64,000 nt of DNA from Paraburkholderia sp. PGU19. GTDB taxonomy: Bacteria > Pseudomonadota > Gammaproteobacteria > Burkholderiales > Burkholderiaceae. The first letter of the stretch is position 1, and each line of letters opens with the position of its first letter. The DNA lies in the NCBI RefSeq assembly GCF_013426915.1, contig NZ_AP023183.1, positions 1 to 64,000 on the forward strand, given 5' to 3'. This document shows positions 50,613-58,838 of this stretch, piece after piece. Made by a program: the position numbers and the translations under genes. Under the pieces are notes generated by a model. The model was given only the letters and a program-made list of their open reading frames with translations, was not told where the DNA came from and searched no databases.

Positions 50613-51482
50613 ATGGGACGTTTGTCTGGAAAGGTTGCGGTCATTACGGGTGGCGCATCGGGGATAGCTTACGGCGCGGTCGAAATGTATGTAGACGAGG
50701 GTGCAAAGATCGTCGTTGCGGATATACAGGCGCAGAAGGGCGCGCAATTGGAGCGACGTTTTCCTGGGTCGGTCTATTTTAGCGCCTGTGATATACGCAA
50801 CGAAGCGGACATTGCTCGGACGATGGCGATGGCCGACGAGAAGTTCGGCGGCCTTGATATCGTCCTCCATGCAGCGGCCTCGGTGGATCACAAGCAAAAG
50901 ATCGCCGACCTTACGGCTGAGGATTGGGATGATGGACAGGCCAATCTTTTGCGTAGCCATGTGATGTGTATTAAGCACGCGATAGGCCCAATGCAAAGGC
51001 GCGGAGGAGGATCCGTAATACTAGTTTCGTCTGCTGCTGCCGAGAATTTCTCTCCGGCTGCAAGTATGGTGTACGTTGTTTGCAAGGGCGGCGTGCTTTA
51101 CTTGGCGCGCTGGGCCGCATTTGAGCTTGCCGGCAGCAATATCCGGGTGAATGCGATCGTTCCAGGCGCATTTGCGACCTCGATGTGGGGGCAACTTGTC
51201 GGGGCAAGCAGGGAGGTGGCCGATATCATGCCGGCGCATCTCGATGAAATGATGGCCGGATCGCAGCCGCTGCCAAGACCGGGGAAACCGTTGGATATCG
51301 CCTATGCGGCGACCTACCTGGGTTCGGATGAGGCCGGGTTTGTGACTGGGGCGCAGTTTGCAGTGGATGGGGGCCTCTCGATCTTCCGGCCGGCCGTGCC
51401 GAAAGAAAAGGTCATGGATTACCTCCAACAAGCAAAGACGCAAGCTGAAGAGGAATTGCGGTCCATGGGGAAGGCGACTTAG
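50613..51482 (+). CDS. SDR oxidoreductase with C-terminal extension
   Basis: This 289-aa SDR has ITGGASGIAYGAVEMY (the last motif Gly replaced by Ala), LHAAAS at the NNAG position, the catalytic Ser, and YVVCKGGVLYLARWA (Tyr-x3-Lys present). VNAIVPGAFATSMWG and GAQFAVDGGLS follow. Beyond the standard fold there is an approximately 30-residue charged helix at the C-terminus (KEKVMDYLQQAKTQAEEEL). GGGGG precedes the ATG. Substrate unknown; it is a predicted dehydrogenase of the catabolic pathway. Confidence 0.87.
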   Translation: MGRLSGKVAVITGGASGIAYGAVEMYVDEGAKIVVADIQAQKGAQLERRFPGSVYFSACDIRNEADIARTMAMADEKFGGLDIVLHAAASVDHKQKIADLTAEDWDDGQANLLRSHVMCIKHAIGPMQRRGGGSVILVSSAAAENFSPAASMVYVVCKGGVLYLARWAAFELAGSNIRVNAIVPGAFATSMWGQLVGASREVADIMPAHLDEMMAGSQPLPRPGKPLDIAYAATYLGSDEAGFVTGAQFAVDGGLSIFRPAVPKEKVMDYLQQAKTQAEEELRSMGKAT

Positions 51483-51621
51483 AGCATTCGTGAATTGAGG
51501 TCGCTATTGAACTTGCTGGGGGAAGGGCGCATGCATTCGGGCCGGTGATGAGAGCTGGTGTCGAAGTATATTGATGGCATAACGAAGTGCCCCGCGTTGG
51601 GGGAATCGGTGGACATTTCTC

Positions 51622-51933
51622 ATGTCGAGACAACAGGTGCGCGATATGAAGCGCGAGATCAAGCTGGGAATGAATTCTGATCACGCACCGGAAGCAGATG
51701 CGGCAGCCAGGACTGCCGCATTCAAGCTGCTAGATCGGAGCATAACGTTTGGTCATCGGCGCCTCGCCATTATCCGGTTTGTGATGGCCGCGGAGATCGG
51801 CGCTGCCGTCACACCCGATCAAGTCAGGTACTGCGAAGACGCGTTGACGATATGTAACGATGCTTCGCTCAGTCAGTCGTTTGCGGCGGCTTTGAAAAAG
51901 CTTTTCGTTCTTGCCCCGTCAGATCTGTTGTGA
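51622..51933 (+). CDS. Small protein of unknown function
   Basis: This 103-aa ORF was not recognised. It is highly helical by composition (KLLDRSITFGHRRLAIIRFVMAAEIG and LTICNDASLSQSFAAALKKLF) with two Cys and no TM segment. The ribosome site is weak; ATG 51646 is an alternative start. It lies between an SDR and the cobalamin adenosyltransferase gene on the same strand. Confidence 0.45.
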   Translation: MSRQQVRDMKREIKLGMNSDHAPEADAAARTAAFKLLDRSITFGHRRLAIIRFVMAAEIGAAVTPDQVRYCEDALTICNDASLSQSFAAALKKLFVLAPSDLL

Positions 51934-52073
51934 ACAGGAATGACCAATGCGCAGGCCGGTTCATCGGTAGGGGCCTGAGTCCGATGAGCAGTTGCAGGCG
52001 ATCGATGTCGCGCATATACCGAACCGCCTTGATCGGACTCGCATCATGTCCGGTCCACCATGATGAGGTAGAT

Positions 52074-52634
52074 ATGGGTAACCGTCTCAGCAAGGTCACA
52101 ACGCGCACAGGTGACGATGGGACTACCGGGTTGGGTGACGGTAGCCGGGTTCGAAAAGACAATGCGCGCGTTGTCGCGATCGGAGAAGTTGACGAACTGA
52201 ACTCACACCTTGGTGTTTTGTTGTGCGAGGGCATGTCCAATGATGTGCGGGAGGCGCTCATCGCTATTCAACATGACCTGTTCGACCTTGGTGGTGAGCT
52301 GTGCATACCCGGTCACGCCATGATATCGGATGAGCATCTGGAGAGGCTCGACGGCTGGGTGATGCAGTACAACGCCACCATACCACCGCTTCAAGAATTC
52401 ATTCTGCCGGCAGGTTCTCGGCCCGCAGCGCTCGCTCACGTGTGCCGAACGGTATGCCGGCGAGTCGAGCGTTCTATCGTGGCGCTCGGGCATTTTGAGC
52501 CAATTAACACGGCGCCGCGGCGGTACGTGAACCGTCTGTCGGATTTGCTCTTTGTGCTGGCGCGCGTGCTCAATCGCGCTGACGGAGGAGGTGACGTGCT
52601 GTGGCACCATCATCGGGTGGTCAGTCGAACATGA
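52074..52634 (+). CDS. ATP:cob(I)alamin adenosyltransferase (PduO type)
   Basis: This 186-aa enzyme makes adenosylcobalamin from cob(I)alamin and ATP. The N-terminal ATP motif TTRTGDDGTTGLGDGSRV is canonical. VDELNSHLGVLL follows, then FILPAGSRPAALAHVCRTVCRRVER and the C-terminal RYVNRLSDLLFVLARVLN. The start at 52074 has GAGG upstream; an open frame back to 51930 lacks similarity. It supplies the cofactor of the acyl-CoA mutase encoded at 34014-36096, so the island carries its own B12 maturation functions. Confidence 0.93.
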   Translation: MGNRLSKVTTRTGDDGTTGLGDGSRVRKDNARVVAIGEVDELNSHLGVLLCEGMSNDVREALIAIQHDLFDLGGELCIPGHAMISDEHLERLDGWVMQYNATIPPLQEFILPAGSRPAALAHVCRTVCRRVERSIVALGHFEPINTAPRRYVNRLSDLLFVLARVLNRADGGGDVLWHHHRVVSRT

Positions 52635-53237
52635 TCGATCGCCTGCTTTTCGATGTGGGGCAGATCGACGATGGCGCCGGACTTCTGGGCCATGTTCCAT
52701 ATCGTCGCGCTGTCACGAGCGTGACGGTCGGCGGACAATTTCGTCATTCGACCGACTGAACTGTGCGATTCACGGACATCATTTCACTTTTTTAGAGCGC
52801 CGTTTTCGTGGCGCGTTGGGAGATGTTCGGCGAGGATCTTGTCCACGGGCCATTCGCCGTGCAGAATTCGTTCTTTCGTTTCGTCTCATAAGCGACCGGG
52901 CAACTCATCTTCGGCGCGAATTGGCTGGACAGCGCCGATGTCCCTGACCGTCGGCCAAATGACGGTCATACGCGTTAGCGCATCACACACGTAATCTGGG
53001 GGCACGTTGACGGGCGAGCTAGCCACGCGCTGTTTCAACTCGTACAGCCCGTGGCCCTCGCAGTGATACGTGTGTCGGCCTTGAGCTCCGCATTAAATCT
53101 GCGCACTCCAGGGTTCGCCACTCACTCTTTCGCTGTCAGTCGCGTATCATCGAACTGGTCGCAACGCTTTAAGCTCAGACCGAGTGGGCGTATTAGTCAG
53201 TGTAACTTTCGGAAGGTTATTGCCAAAGGAGACAAAA
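52635..53237. other. 603-bp intergenic region without recognised gene
   Basis: On the minus strand some short open stretches (roughly 53030-52790) could be the remains of a coding sequence, but I do not recognise the family. On the plus strand nothing is convincing. The last 30 bp hold the ribosome site of the cupin gene (AAAGGAG). Confidence 0.35.
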
Positions 53238-53786
53238 ATGGACGATGAGACGACAACATCACCAATGAAATCCCGTTACGGCATTGTAGTTTTCCGCGAA
53301 GAAAAGGCCGAGTCGCTGGATGAGGCAGGTGTAATGGTCAACCATAGCTCAAGTGTGGCAAATGCGGGCATTCGGAAGGTGGTGGAGGCGGGACTTGAAG
53401 AGGGTTACGTGGCGAAGTGCCTGTTTCGATCACCTGATCCCGATGGGTTCACATTGATCTATCTTTGGTTCAAAGGCAATTACGTCCTTCCGACCCACAC
53501 CCACAATACCGATTGTCTGTACTACGTGATAGCGGGAGAAATTCATCTTGGCAAACAGGTGCTAACCGCGGGGGACGGCTTCTTTTTGGGAGCAGATACA
53601 CCGTACGGCTACACCGCGGGACCGCAGGGAGTGGAAGTTCTCGAATTTCGCAATTCGACTGCGTTCGACATTACGGTTCGTGACGGGATGGAAAAGGCTT
53701 GGGAGAAGCTCGTCGGAATCTGCGAAGCGAATCGCGAACTCTGGAAAACGCAGAAGCCACCTTTACGACAACCCAAGGTTGTCTAA
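53238..53786 (+). CDS. Cupin-domain protein
   Basis: This 182-aa single-domain beta-barrel cupin has motif 1 as PTHTHNTDCLYYVIAGEIHLG and motif 2 as GADTPYGYTAGPQGVEVLEFR. The metal-binding set is HTH-N-T-D and a later Tyr in place of the usual His, so metal binding may be atypical. The start at 53238 has AAAGGAG upstream; a longer frame from 53184 has no site. It is probably an isomerase, dioxygenase-like or sensor protein for a polar intermediate. It is the last gene of the island before the IS region. Confidence 0.8.
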   Translation: MDDETTTSPMKSRYGIVVFREEKAESLDEAGVMVNHSSSVANAGIRKVVEAGLEEGYVAKCLFRSPDPDGFTLIYLWFKGNYVLPTHTHNTDCLYYVIAGEIHLGKQVLTAGDGFFLGADTPYGYTAGPQGVEVLEFRNSTAFDITVRDGMEKAWEKLVGICEANRELWKTQKPPLRQPKVV

Positions 53787-54137
53787 ATAAGCACGCGCTG
53801 GCGGCGATGAGAGAATCCCGTTGCTCTGGGTAAAAGCGGCGGTCGACGCGTAAGCGCCGTCGCGTGATCGGTAAGGAAAAGTATTTAGCAGCAGCCCGGG
53901 CGTCGCTTGACCGGCCCAGGTTTCGCTTGACCTTTGACGCACATGTGTGGAGGGTAGAGAGCGGATTAATCAAAAAAGATGTCCGTTGACAATTTATTGG
54001 GCATAGCAGCTGTGCGATGTCGGGTTCGTTCACGGGCCTCAGAGCTAAGAGGCGGACCCTCGCGGGGCCGACGGCATCAAATTGCCCAAATGGGAAGATC
54101 ATTGAAGTCTTCACAGGTTTTAACCGGGGGGGGCCGA

Positions 54138-54594
54138 AATGAAGTATGCGACGGTCGGGGTGGACAACGGAAGCGCGCCGCATTCCTCGAGAATTTCGCG
54201 AATCGCGAGCCTTGCCTCGTCGGAATGGAGGCCTGCGGCGGCGCCCAGCATTGGGCACGGCAATTGATGGAGATGAACCATCGTATCGAGCTGATGCCGG
54301 CGAAGTTCGTTAAGGCTTGCCGAGCGTTTACCGGCGATGCTGATCGACTCGTTACGCGAACTTTGGATGACTTTGATCGACTCGGCAAACAGATCGCTGA
54401 CATGGAGTGGCGTTGCACACGTGGATGACGGAGGACAAGGCATGCAAGGCAATCGCCGCGATCCCCGCTGTTGGCCTGCTGACGGCGCCGGCCACTGTTG
54501 GGATTCATGCAAGCTCCGAAGTAAAGGCAGGGCGCCTGTTGTGCCTCTTTTGTGCCTCTTACGCCCAATACGTACTCGACAGACTATGAAATAA
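54138..54594 (+). pseudogene. IS110-family transposase relic
   Basis: Pieces of an IS110 transposase appear in different frames. MKYATVGVDN is the N-terminus. After an internal deletion comes RKRAAFLENFANREPCLVGMEACGGAQHWARQL, then PAKFVKACRAF. After another deletion comes WMTEDKACKAIAAIPAVGLLTAPATVG from the C-terminal helix-hairpin region. It is too broken to function. It differs in sequence from the intact IS110/IS1111-type element at 56974. The flank 53787-54137 shows no gene. Confidence 0.65.
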
Positions 54595-54679
54595 TCAAAG
54601 ACACCGCCGGGGCCGCAGCGCCAAAAAGCACTTTGACTCTCGTGCGTGATTCATCGAACGTAACCGAGGTGTGAATTGC

Positions 54680-54910
54680 TTAGATGTCCGAATCAAAGTC
54701 AGTAGAAAAAGTACGGCTTGGAAATTCAATACGTGAAGTATTGACTTCGACGTGCGTTCGCGTCTCTTTGATGGCCGACCGTAATAGCGCATCGGCAAAC
54801 CGCTGCAGAGCCTGCAATGACCCGGTCACACTGCGATATTCTATACGACCGATGCGCCCGTCGAGGAGAACTTGCAGCCCCGCGTCTGCCGCAAGCTTCA
54901 AAATGTCCAT
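54680..54910 (-). CDS. Small conserved-looking protein of unknown function
   Basis: This 76-aa protein starts at ATG 54910 with an excellent ribosome site (GGAGGG, 5 nt upstream). It begins MDILKLAADAGLQVLLDGRIG and continues YRSVTGSLQALQRFADALL. It resembles short hypothetical proteins I associate with Burkholderia-type genomic islands. It is soluble, mostly helical and without recognised catalytic residues. It lies between IS remnants and may be island cargo. Confidence 0.6.
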   Translation of the reverse strand: MDILKLAADAGLQVLLDGRIGRIEYRSVTGSLQALQRFADALLRSAIKETRTHVEVNTSRIEFPSRTFSTDFDSDI

Positions 54911-55012
54911 AGTCCCTCCGAAAAACATATATGACCGGCGCGCTGAGATCTTCAAGAATCAGCGTTTCCAGGGGTGCCTTGTCCCCGACAGCACCCCAAC
55001 TGAAACAACAAC

Positions 55013-55195
55013 CTACGGGAATATCCGAAGGCTGCCAACAGGAAGCGCAACAATAAACGTACAATTCCCGGGGTAGTATGCGCATCGTGTTTGGGATATT
55101 TCCTCATCGGAAATGCTCCGCGCGCGCCAAGCGACAGCGAGAATAAAGATGAACAATGCTGCTACGACTCCCAACACACGCGCCCGTCGTCTCAT
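55013..55195 (-). CDS. Small membrane protein of unknown function
   Basis: A 60-aa ORF from ATG 55195 with AGGAG 8 nt upstream. It has an Arg-rich N-terminus, one TM helix (VLGVVAALFIFILAVAW), then a short tail with two Cys (TRCAYYPGNC). It could be an inner-membrane anchor or a signal-anchored peptide. It is in the same direction as 54680-54910 (102-bp gap) and could be co-transcribed. Confidence 0.5.
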   Translation of the reverse strand: MRRRARVLGVVAALFIFILAVAWRARSISDEEISQTRCAYYPGNCTFIVALPVGSLRIFP

Positions 55196-55330
55196 GGCAC
55201 CACTCCTACTCGGAAATCGGTCGATACCCGCCTCGGCGTAACCTTGCAATCTGGCATATCTATTGCCCGCAGCCCGCGCCGTTGGATATACACCCCGTCC
55301 ACACATACTCCTCCGCTTGTCGGCGACCTT

Positions 55331-55582
55331 TTATTCGAATCGTGGGCATTCGCGCATTACTGGTCCTTCCGACGTCGGCGGAAACACGTGCCACGCGCCG
55401 TCATCGTGACGAAAAAAGTAAATCGCCAACCACTCGTCCTTTCCTGACTTGTGAGCGCGTACGCACCGATTTGCGGGCCATAGCGAACGATTTAGTCGCG
55501 TTACCCGGATGGAATTCGCTGTCGCGGGCGCTAGCCACTTGTCAATCGCTGAACGTAAAGATGTCTGCCGAGATGACAACAT
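55331..55582 (-). CDS. Doubtful ORF, possibly degenerate
   Basis: This 83-aa ORF has no good ribosome site. Only the C-terminal half (KDEWLAIYFFRHDDGAWHVFPP) looks like real protein. The N-terminal half looks random, so the reading frame may have been damaged upstream. Not recognised. Confidence 0.25.
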   Translation of the reverse strand: MLSSRQTSLRSAIDKWLAPATANSIRVTRLNRSLWPANRCVRAHKSGKDEWLAIYFFRHDDGAWHVFPPTSEGPVMRECPRFE

Positions 55583-55948
55583 TGCTGCCTCCTTGGGGAC
55601 TTTCGACCACGCGATCGCTATCGAGGGGCGCGCCGAATAATAAGTCCGTTGACTAAATACTAGTAGTCGGTTGACCCAATATCAAGTGTTTGGATGGTCA
55701 GGATAAACACCTACCCTTGTGAGTTCTGGCGGGCACCGGCTCGCCTTTGATCCCGTTTTGCACGGTTAATTAGTCTTTTGACGTATAATGGGCGGCGAGA
55801 AGCAGCTAGTCGCTCCGACCCGGAAGTTGCGAGGAGCGGCTCGCCCGGGCACGGCGAAAGCCATTACGGCTTTTGACAGAACCCAAAGGCGACGTGGTCA
55901 AGTCTCACGTGAACTGGAATATTTGCTGGAAGGGGAGAACTGCCGCAG
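55583..55948 (+). promoter_or_regulatory. Region upstream of the orphan TetR, with a TATAAT box
   Basis: No gene was found in these 366 bp. A perfect TATAAT (55784-55789) in TTGACG-TATAAT context lies 160 bp before the TetR ATG. No well-spaced -35 hexamer was identified. Two partial repeats of GTCGGTTGAC / GTCCGTTGAC occur near 55646-55671, resembling 53981-53990. Confidence 0.35.
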
Positions 55949-56605
55949 ATGAGAGACATGACGATTACTTCGGCAGACGTCGTCGGCGCCACACAGCCTT
56001 CGCCGAAACAGCGGGGTAACAGGGCGACCCGCGTGCCAGCAATCCTCGAGGTGGCCATCAACGTGTTTGCGACGCTAGGTAATGCCGGTTTCACCCAACG
56101 TCGGATCGCGAACGATGCCGGAATTCGCCTGAGAACCCTGCAGCATTACTTCGGTACTCGGGAAGAACTGTTGCGCGCGACAATCGAAGAAAATTCCCAG
56201 CGTCATTTACGACGCTATATGGCGCTTGCCACGGACAAGCGCTTGTCACCCGAGCGCCGTCTTGACGCTATTGTTGATCAAGCAGTCGCTGTGTTGACCT
56301 CGCCAGAATCAAATGTCAGCGCCTTCACTATAGAGTGCTGGAGTCTTGCGGCGCACGAAGAATTCGCGCGCGCTTTGATAGAAAAGTTAACGGGGGAATA
56401 TCAGGGTTTGCTGGTCCGGCTTGTAGGAGAGATCAATCCGACCTTGACCGTCGCAGAATGCACCCTACGCGGTGCCCAATTACTCTCGCATCTGTGCGGC
56501 CTATTTATTTATATCCGGCAAGCCGGTGTTAACCGCCCGGACATGGACGCGTTTCAACGGGTTACGAAAGTCGTATGGAAGGCTATCAGCAAAGCACCTC
56601 AGTAG
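55949..56605 (+). CDS. TetR family transcriptional regulator, orphan
   Basis: This 218-aa regulator has an N-terminal helix-turn-helix (NAGFTQRRIANDAGIRLRTLQHYFGTREELL, about residues 47-77) and a TetR C-terminal domain with ERRLDAIVDQAVAVL and SAFTIECWSLAAHEEFARAL. GGGGAG lies upstream of the ATG. Neighbours are IS debris, so its target is unclear; it may have controlled the catabolic island before the IS insertions separated them. Confidence 0.88.
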   Translation: MRDMTITSADVVGATQPSPKQRGNRATRVPAILEVAINVFATLGNAGFTQRRIANDAGIRLRTLQHYFGTREELLRATIEENSQRHLRRYMALATDKRLSPERRLDAIVDQAVAVLTSPESNVSAFTIECWSLAAHEEFARALIEKLTGEYQGLLVRLVGEINPTLTVAECTLRGAQLLSHLCGLFIYIRQAGVNRPDMDAFQRVTKVVWKAISKAPQ

Positions 56606-56671
56606 CGTTTTTCACTTTTCGCTGTGTCTGGTGTTTTTGTTGCGAACCGTGTACGTGTTCCTAGAGAATGA

Positions 56672-56778
56672 AAGGGACTTCGCCTCTCGCTGGTTTCGAT
56701 GAACGTTCGCAACTTCATCCTGGCACATTGATGCCGACTCGCGGCTTCCGCCGCAGCCTCGGGACGGGGAAGTCCCTT
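56672..56778. repeat. Inverted repeat left of the IS110/IS1111-type element
   Basis: AAGGGACTTC (56672-56681) and GAAGTCCCTT (56769-56778) form a perfect 10-bp inverted repeat 87 bp apart, just downstream of the TetR gene. It may be a terminator-like or target-site structure near the left end of the IS110-type element. The interval contains no gene. Confidence 0.45.
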
Positions 56779-56973
56779 CTATGAGCGGAAAGTTGTCAAG
56801 GTTTTTAAGGGCTACTCATAAATTAATCGACGACGCTGACCAACCTTGCCCCGGGGTTGGTCTCCCGTGCGCAGAAGGACGAGGGCTGGGGGTCAAGATG
56901 CTATGAGCATGGGCCCGCCGAGAGACTGATGCCTACAATCAGCATCGCGGAGCCTACTGGACAGGAGGTGATC

Positions 56974-58128
56974 ATGGGCAACGACCTCAGATATCAGTCG
57001 GGTATTGGAGCGGTGGTGCCGGCTGTCTCGCTCGAGCTCGCGGCCAGCAAATGGAAGGTCGCGCTCCACGATGGCCGGCGCGAGCGGCCCGCCGTCCATA
57101 CGGTGGAGCAGCCGCAGGCCGCAGCGCGCCTGCAGGCTGTGCTCGCGCTGATTGACGAGCACAGGGACAGGTGGTCCCTGCCAGCGGACGTTCGGATCGT
57201 CGTGTGCTACGAGGCCGGCCAGGACGCGTTCTGGATCTGCCGTGCGCTCCAGGCACGCGGCATTGAATGTTACGTCGTCGATGCGGCGAGCATCCCGGTC
57301 GAGCGTCACAGGCGGCGTGCAAAGACCGACCGGCTTGATGCGATCAAGCTGGTGATCAACCTGCGGGCGTGGCTGCACGGCGAGCGCGACCGCATGCATG
57401 TGGTGCACGTGCCGTCCGCTCAGGATGAAGCGTCGCGCCACCTGATGCGCGAACGCGGGCAGCTGCAGAAGGAAGTGCTGCAGCACCTCGACCGCATGCG
57501 CAAGCTGCTGGTCACGCTGGGTTGCTGGGATGAGGTCGATCACCGGGACTTTGCCGGGCGGCTCGCCCGTAACGAGGTGCGGTGTCACGACGGCACGCCT
57601 CTGCCGCCGGAACTGCGCGAGCGGCTGCTGCACGAGTGTGAACGGCTCGCGCTCGCCACCCAGCAGTTCGCCGCACTCGAGAAGACCCGCCAGGCGAGCG
57701 TGCCGGCACCCTCGCGCGCGCGCAGCGATGCCCTGACACACCTGAAGGGCATTGGCGAAGTCAGCGCCTCACGCCTCGCGCTCGAACTCTACTGGCGCGA
57801 GTTCCACAACCGGCGCCAGGTCGGGGCCTGTGTCGGACTGGTGCCCCAACCGTTTGACAGCGGCGAGAGCCAGACCGACCAGGGCATCAGCAAGCAAGGC
57901 AACCGGCGGGTACGCGCCTTACTGGTCGAGATCGCGTGGTGCTGGCTTCGCTACCAGCCGGGCAGTGCGCTGACCCAGTGGTTCCACCGGCGCACGCAGG
58001 GCACCGGCCCCAACCGCCGGGCGCGACGCATTGCCATCGTCGCGGTGGCACGACGTCTCGCGATCGCGCTTTGGCGCTATCTTAAGGATGGCGTAATACC
58101 CGAAGGCGCACAGCTGAAGCCGGCTTAA
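56974..58128 (+). CDS. IS110/IS1111-type DEDD transposase
   Basis: This 384-aa recombinase has an N-terminal RuvC-like DEDD domain (SLELAASKWKVALHDG, VVCYEAGQDAFWI, then RRRAKTDRLDAIKLVINLR with the paired Asp). A coiled-coil linker (MRERGQLQKEVLQHLDRMRKL) and a C-terminal transposase_20 domain (LTHLKGIGEVSASRLALELYWREFHNRRQVGACVGLVPQPFDSG, with the catalytic Ser region GNRRVRALLVE) follow. ATG 56974 was chosen for AGGAGGTGAT upstream; a frame back to 56857 lacks family sequence. A disrupted relative lies at 59081-62286. Confidence 0.9.
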   Translation: MGNDLRYQSGIGAVVPAVSLELAASKWKVALHDGRRERPAVHTVEQPQAAARLQAVLALIDEHRDRWSLPADVRIVVCYEAGQDAFWICRALQARGIECYVVDAASIPVERHRRRAKTDRLDAIKLVINLRAWLHGERDRMHVVHVPSAQDEASRHLMRERGQLQKEVLQHLDRMRKLLVTLGCWDEVDHRDFAGRLARNEVRCHDGTPLPPELRERLLHECERLALATQQFAALEKTRQASVPAPSRARSDALTHLKGIGEVSASRLALELYWREFHNRRQVGACVGLVPQPFDSGESQTDQGISKQGNRRVRALLVEIAWCWLRYQPGSALTQWFHRRTQGTGPNRRARRIAIVAVARRLAIALWRYLKDGVIPEGAQLKPA

Positions 58129-58189
58129 GTCGTCGACGGGTCTGGTCCCGGCAAGAAAGATGCGCGGGCAACATGATACGCCTGCATAC

Positions 58190-58381
58190 GGTCCTGAAGT
58201 GAACATGCCCGTGCCTGCCCTGGGTTGCCACAGCAACCGATGTTTCAAGATTGGGCGTGTTCCCGGACACCATTCCGGCGCAATGCGCATGCAGAATAAG
58301 GCTGGCTACCACGCCAGCGGATAGAAGGTAGTAAGACGTTGGGACGTTGGAGTCTTACGCGCGCGATGATCGGCTTCAGAC
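58190..58381 (+). ncRNA. Candidate bridge-RNA region of the intact IS110 element
   Basis: This non-coding 3' end of the element is conserved in the second copy. Predicted stems are GGTTGC/GCAACC (58223-58238), CCCGG..CCGG, GCTGGC/GCCAGC, and GTAAGAC/GTCTTAC (58331-58337 with 58352-58358). In the other copy two of these stems have changed on both sides while keeping pairing. IS110-family elements are known to encode a bridge RNA in a non-coding end, downstream of the recombinase in the IS1111 group. Assigning it here is inference. Confidence 0.5.
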
Positions 58382-58434
58382 ACGAAACATGATCGCTGCA
58401 ACACGTGCCAGGAGGACCTGCCTCATGATGATCC

Positions 58435-58503
58435 GGAGTTATCCACGGCCGGCCGGCGTCGCGGTCTTAAGGAGCGACCCGCCGGCCGGCCGTGGATAAC
58501 TCC
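58435..58503. repeat. Long perfect palindrome (23-bp arms) with DnaA-box-like ends
   Basis: Arms at 58435-58457 and 58481-58503 are exact reverse complements over 23 bp, with a 23-nt loop. The loop itself has GTCGC/GCGAC that extends the stem. The outer part of each arm reads GAGTTATCCACGG, close to a DnaA box (TTATCCACA, last base differs); the inner part is a GGCC repeat. It lies about 55 bp past the right end of the IS110 element. It may be a REP-like target hairpin or part of another mobile unit. Confidence 0.7.
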
Positions 58504-58720
58504 TGCACAGCAGTTCACGACGGCGTGACTTGCTTCCCACAGGGCTGCGCCTCCCCTCAGCCAGCTGCGACTCTACCGTATGCAGGCCAGGAGGCAGTTG
58601 TGCCAACGCCAGCCACACACGTCTTCAAAACAATCCCTTGACAATTTGATGCTCATAGAAGGGCAGGCGGGAGCCTGGCGGAGCGAACCCTTGACGCCGC
58701 GAGGGGGGACATGCTGGTGT

Positions 58721-58757
58721 AGGCTGGCGAGCGCAATGTCTGGCCGCTCGCCAGCCT
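58721..58757. repeat. 13-bp perfect hairpin
   Basis: AGGCTGGCGAGCG (58721-58733) and CGCTCGCCAGCCT (58745-58757) are perfectly complementary with an 11-nt loop. It is in a 460-bp non-coding stretch between the two IS110 copies. It could be a REP-type element or an attachment hairpin. The stretch 58504-58838 shows no gene. Confidence 0.6.
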
Positions 58758-58838
58758 TACCTGCGTATTCAGTGCCTGGCGTTCCCACGGATTCTAACCT
58801 CCGTCAACCCCATTGCTGGGGATCCGGTCTACGTCCTG

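Larger units (their letters stand above)
56850..58381 (+). mobile_element. IS110-family (IS1111-like) element, intact
   Basis: Contains one intact transposase gene and a roughly 250-bp 3' non-coding end. The right limit near 58381 is set by where similarity to the second copy (reverse orientation, ends near 58839) stops. The left limit is not defined by sequence because the second copy is truncated. No terminal inverted repeats or target duplication are expected for this family. Confidence 0.7.

Noticed and set aside
58435..58503. Replication origin on the basis of DnaA-box-like sequences
   Set aside because: Only two imperfect boxes, both inside a palindrome next to IS elements; no AT-rich unwinding region or dnaA/rep gene.
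58721..58757. Integron attC site
   Set aside because: No integrase and no attC core sites (GTTRRRY) around the hairpin; a simple strong hairpin is all that is seen.
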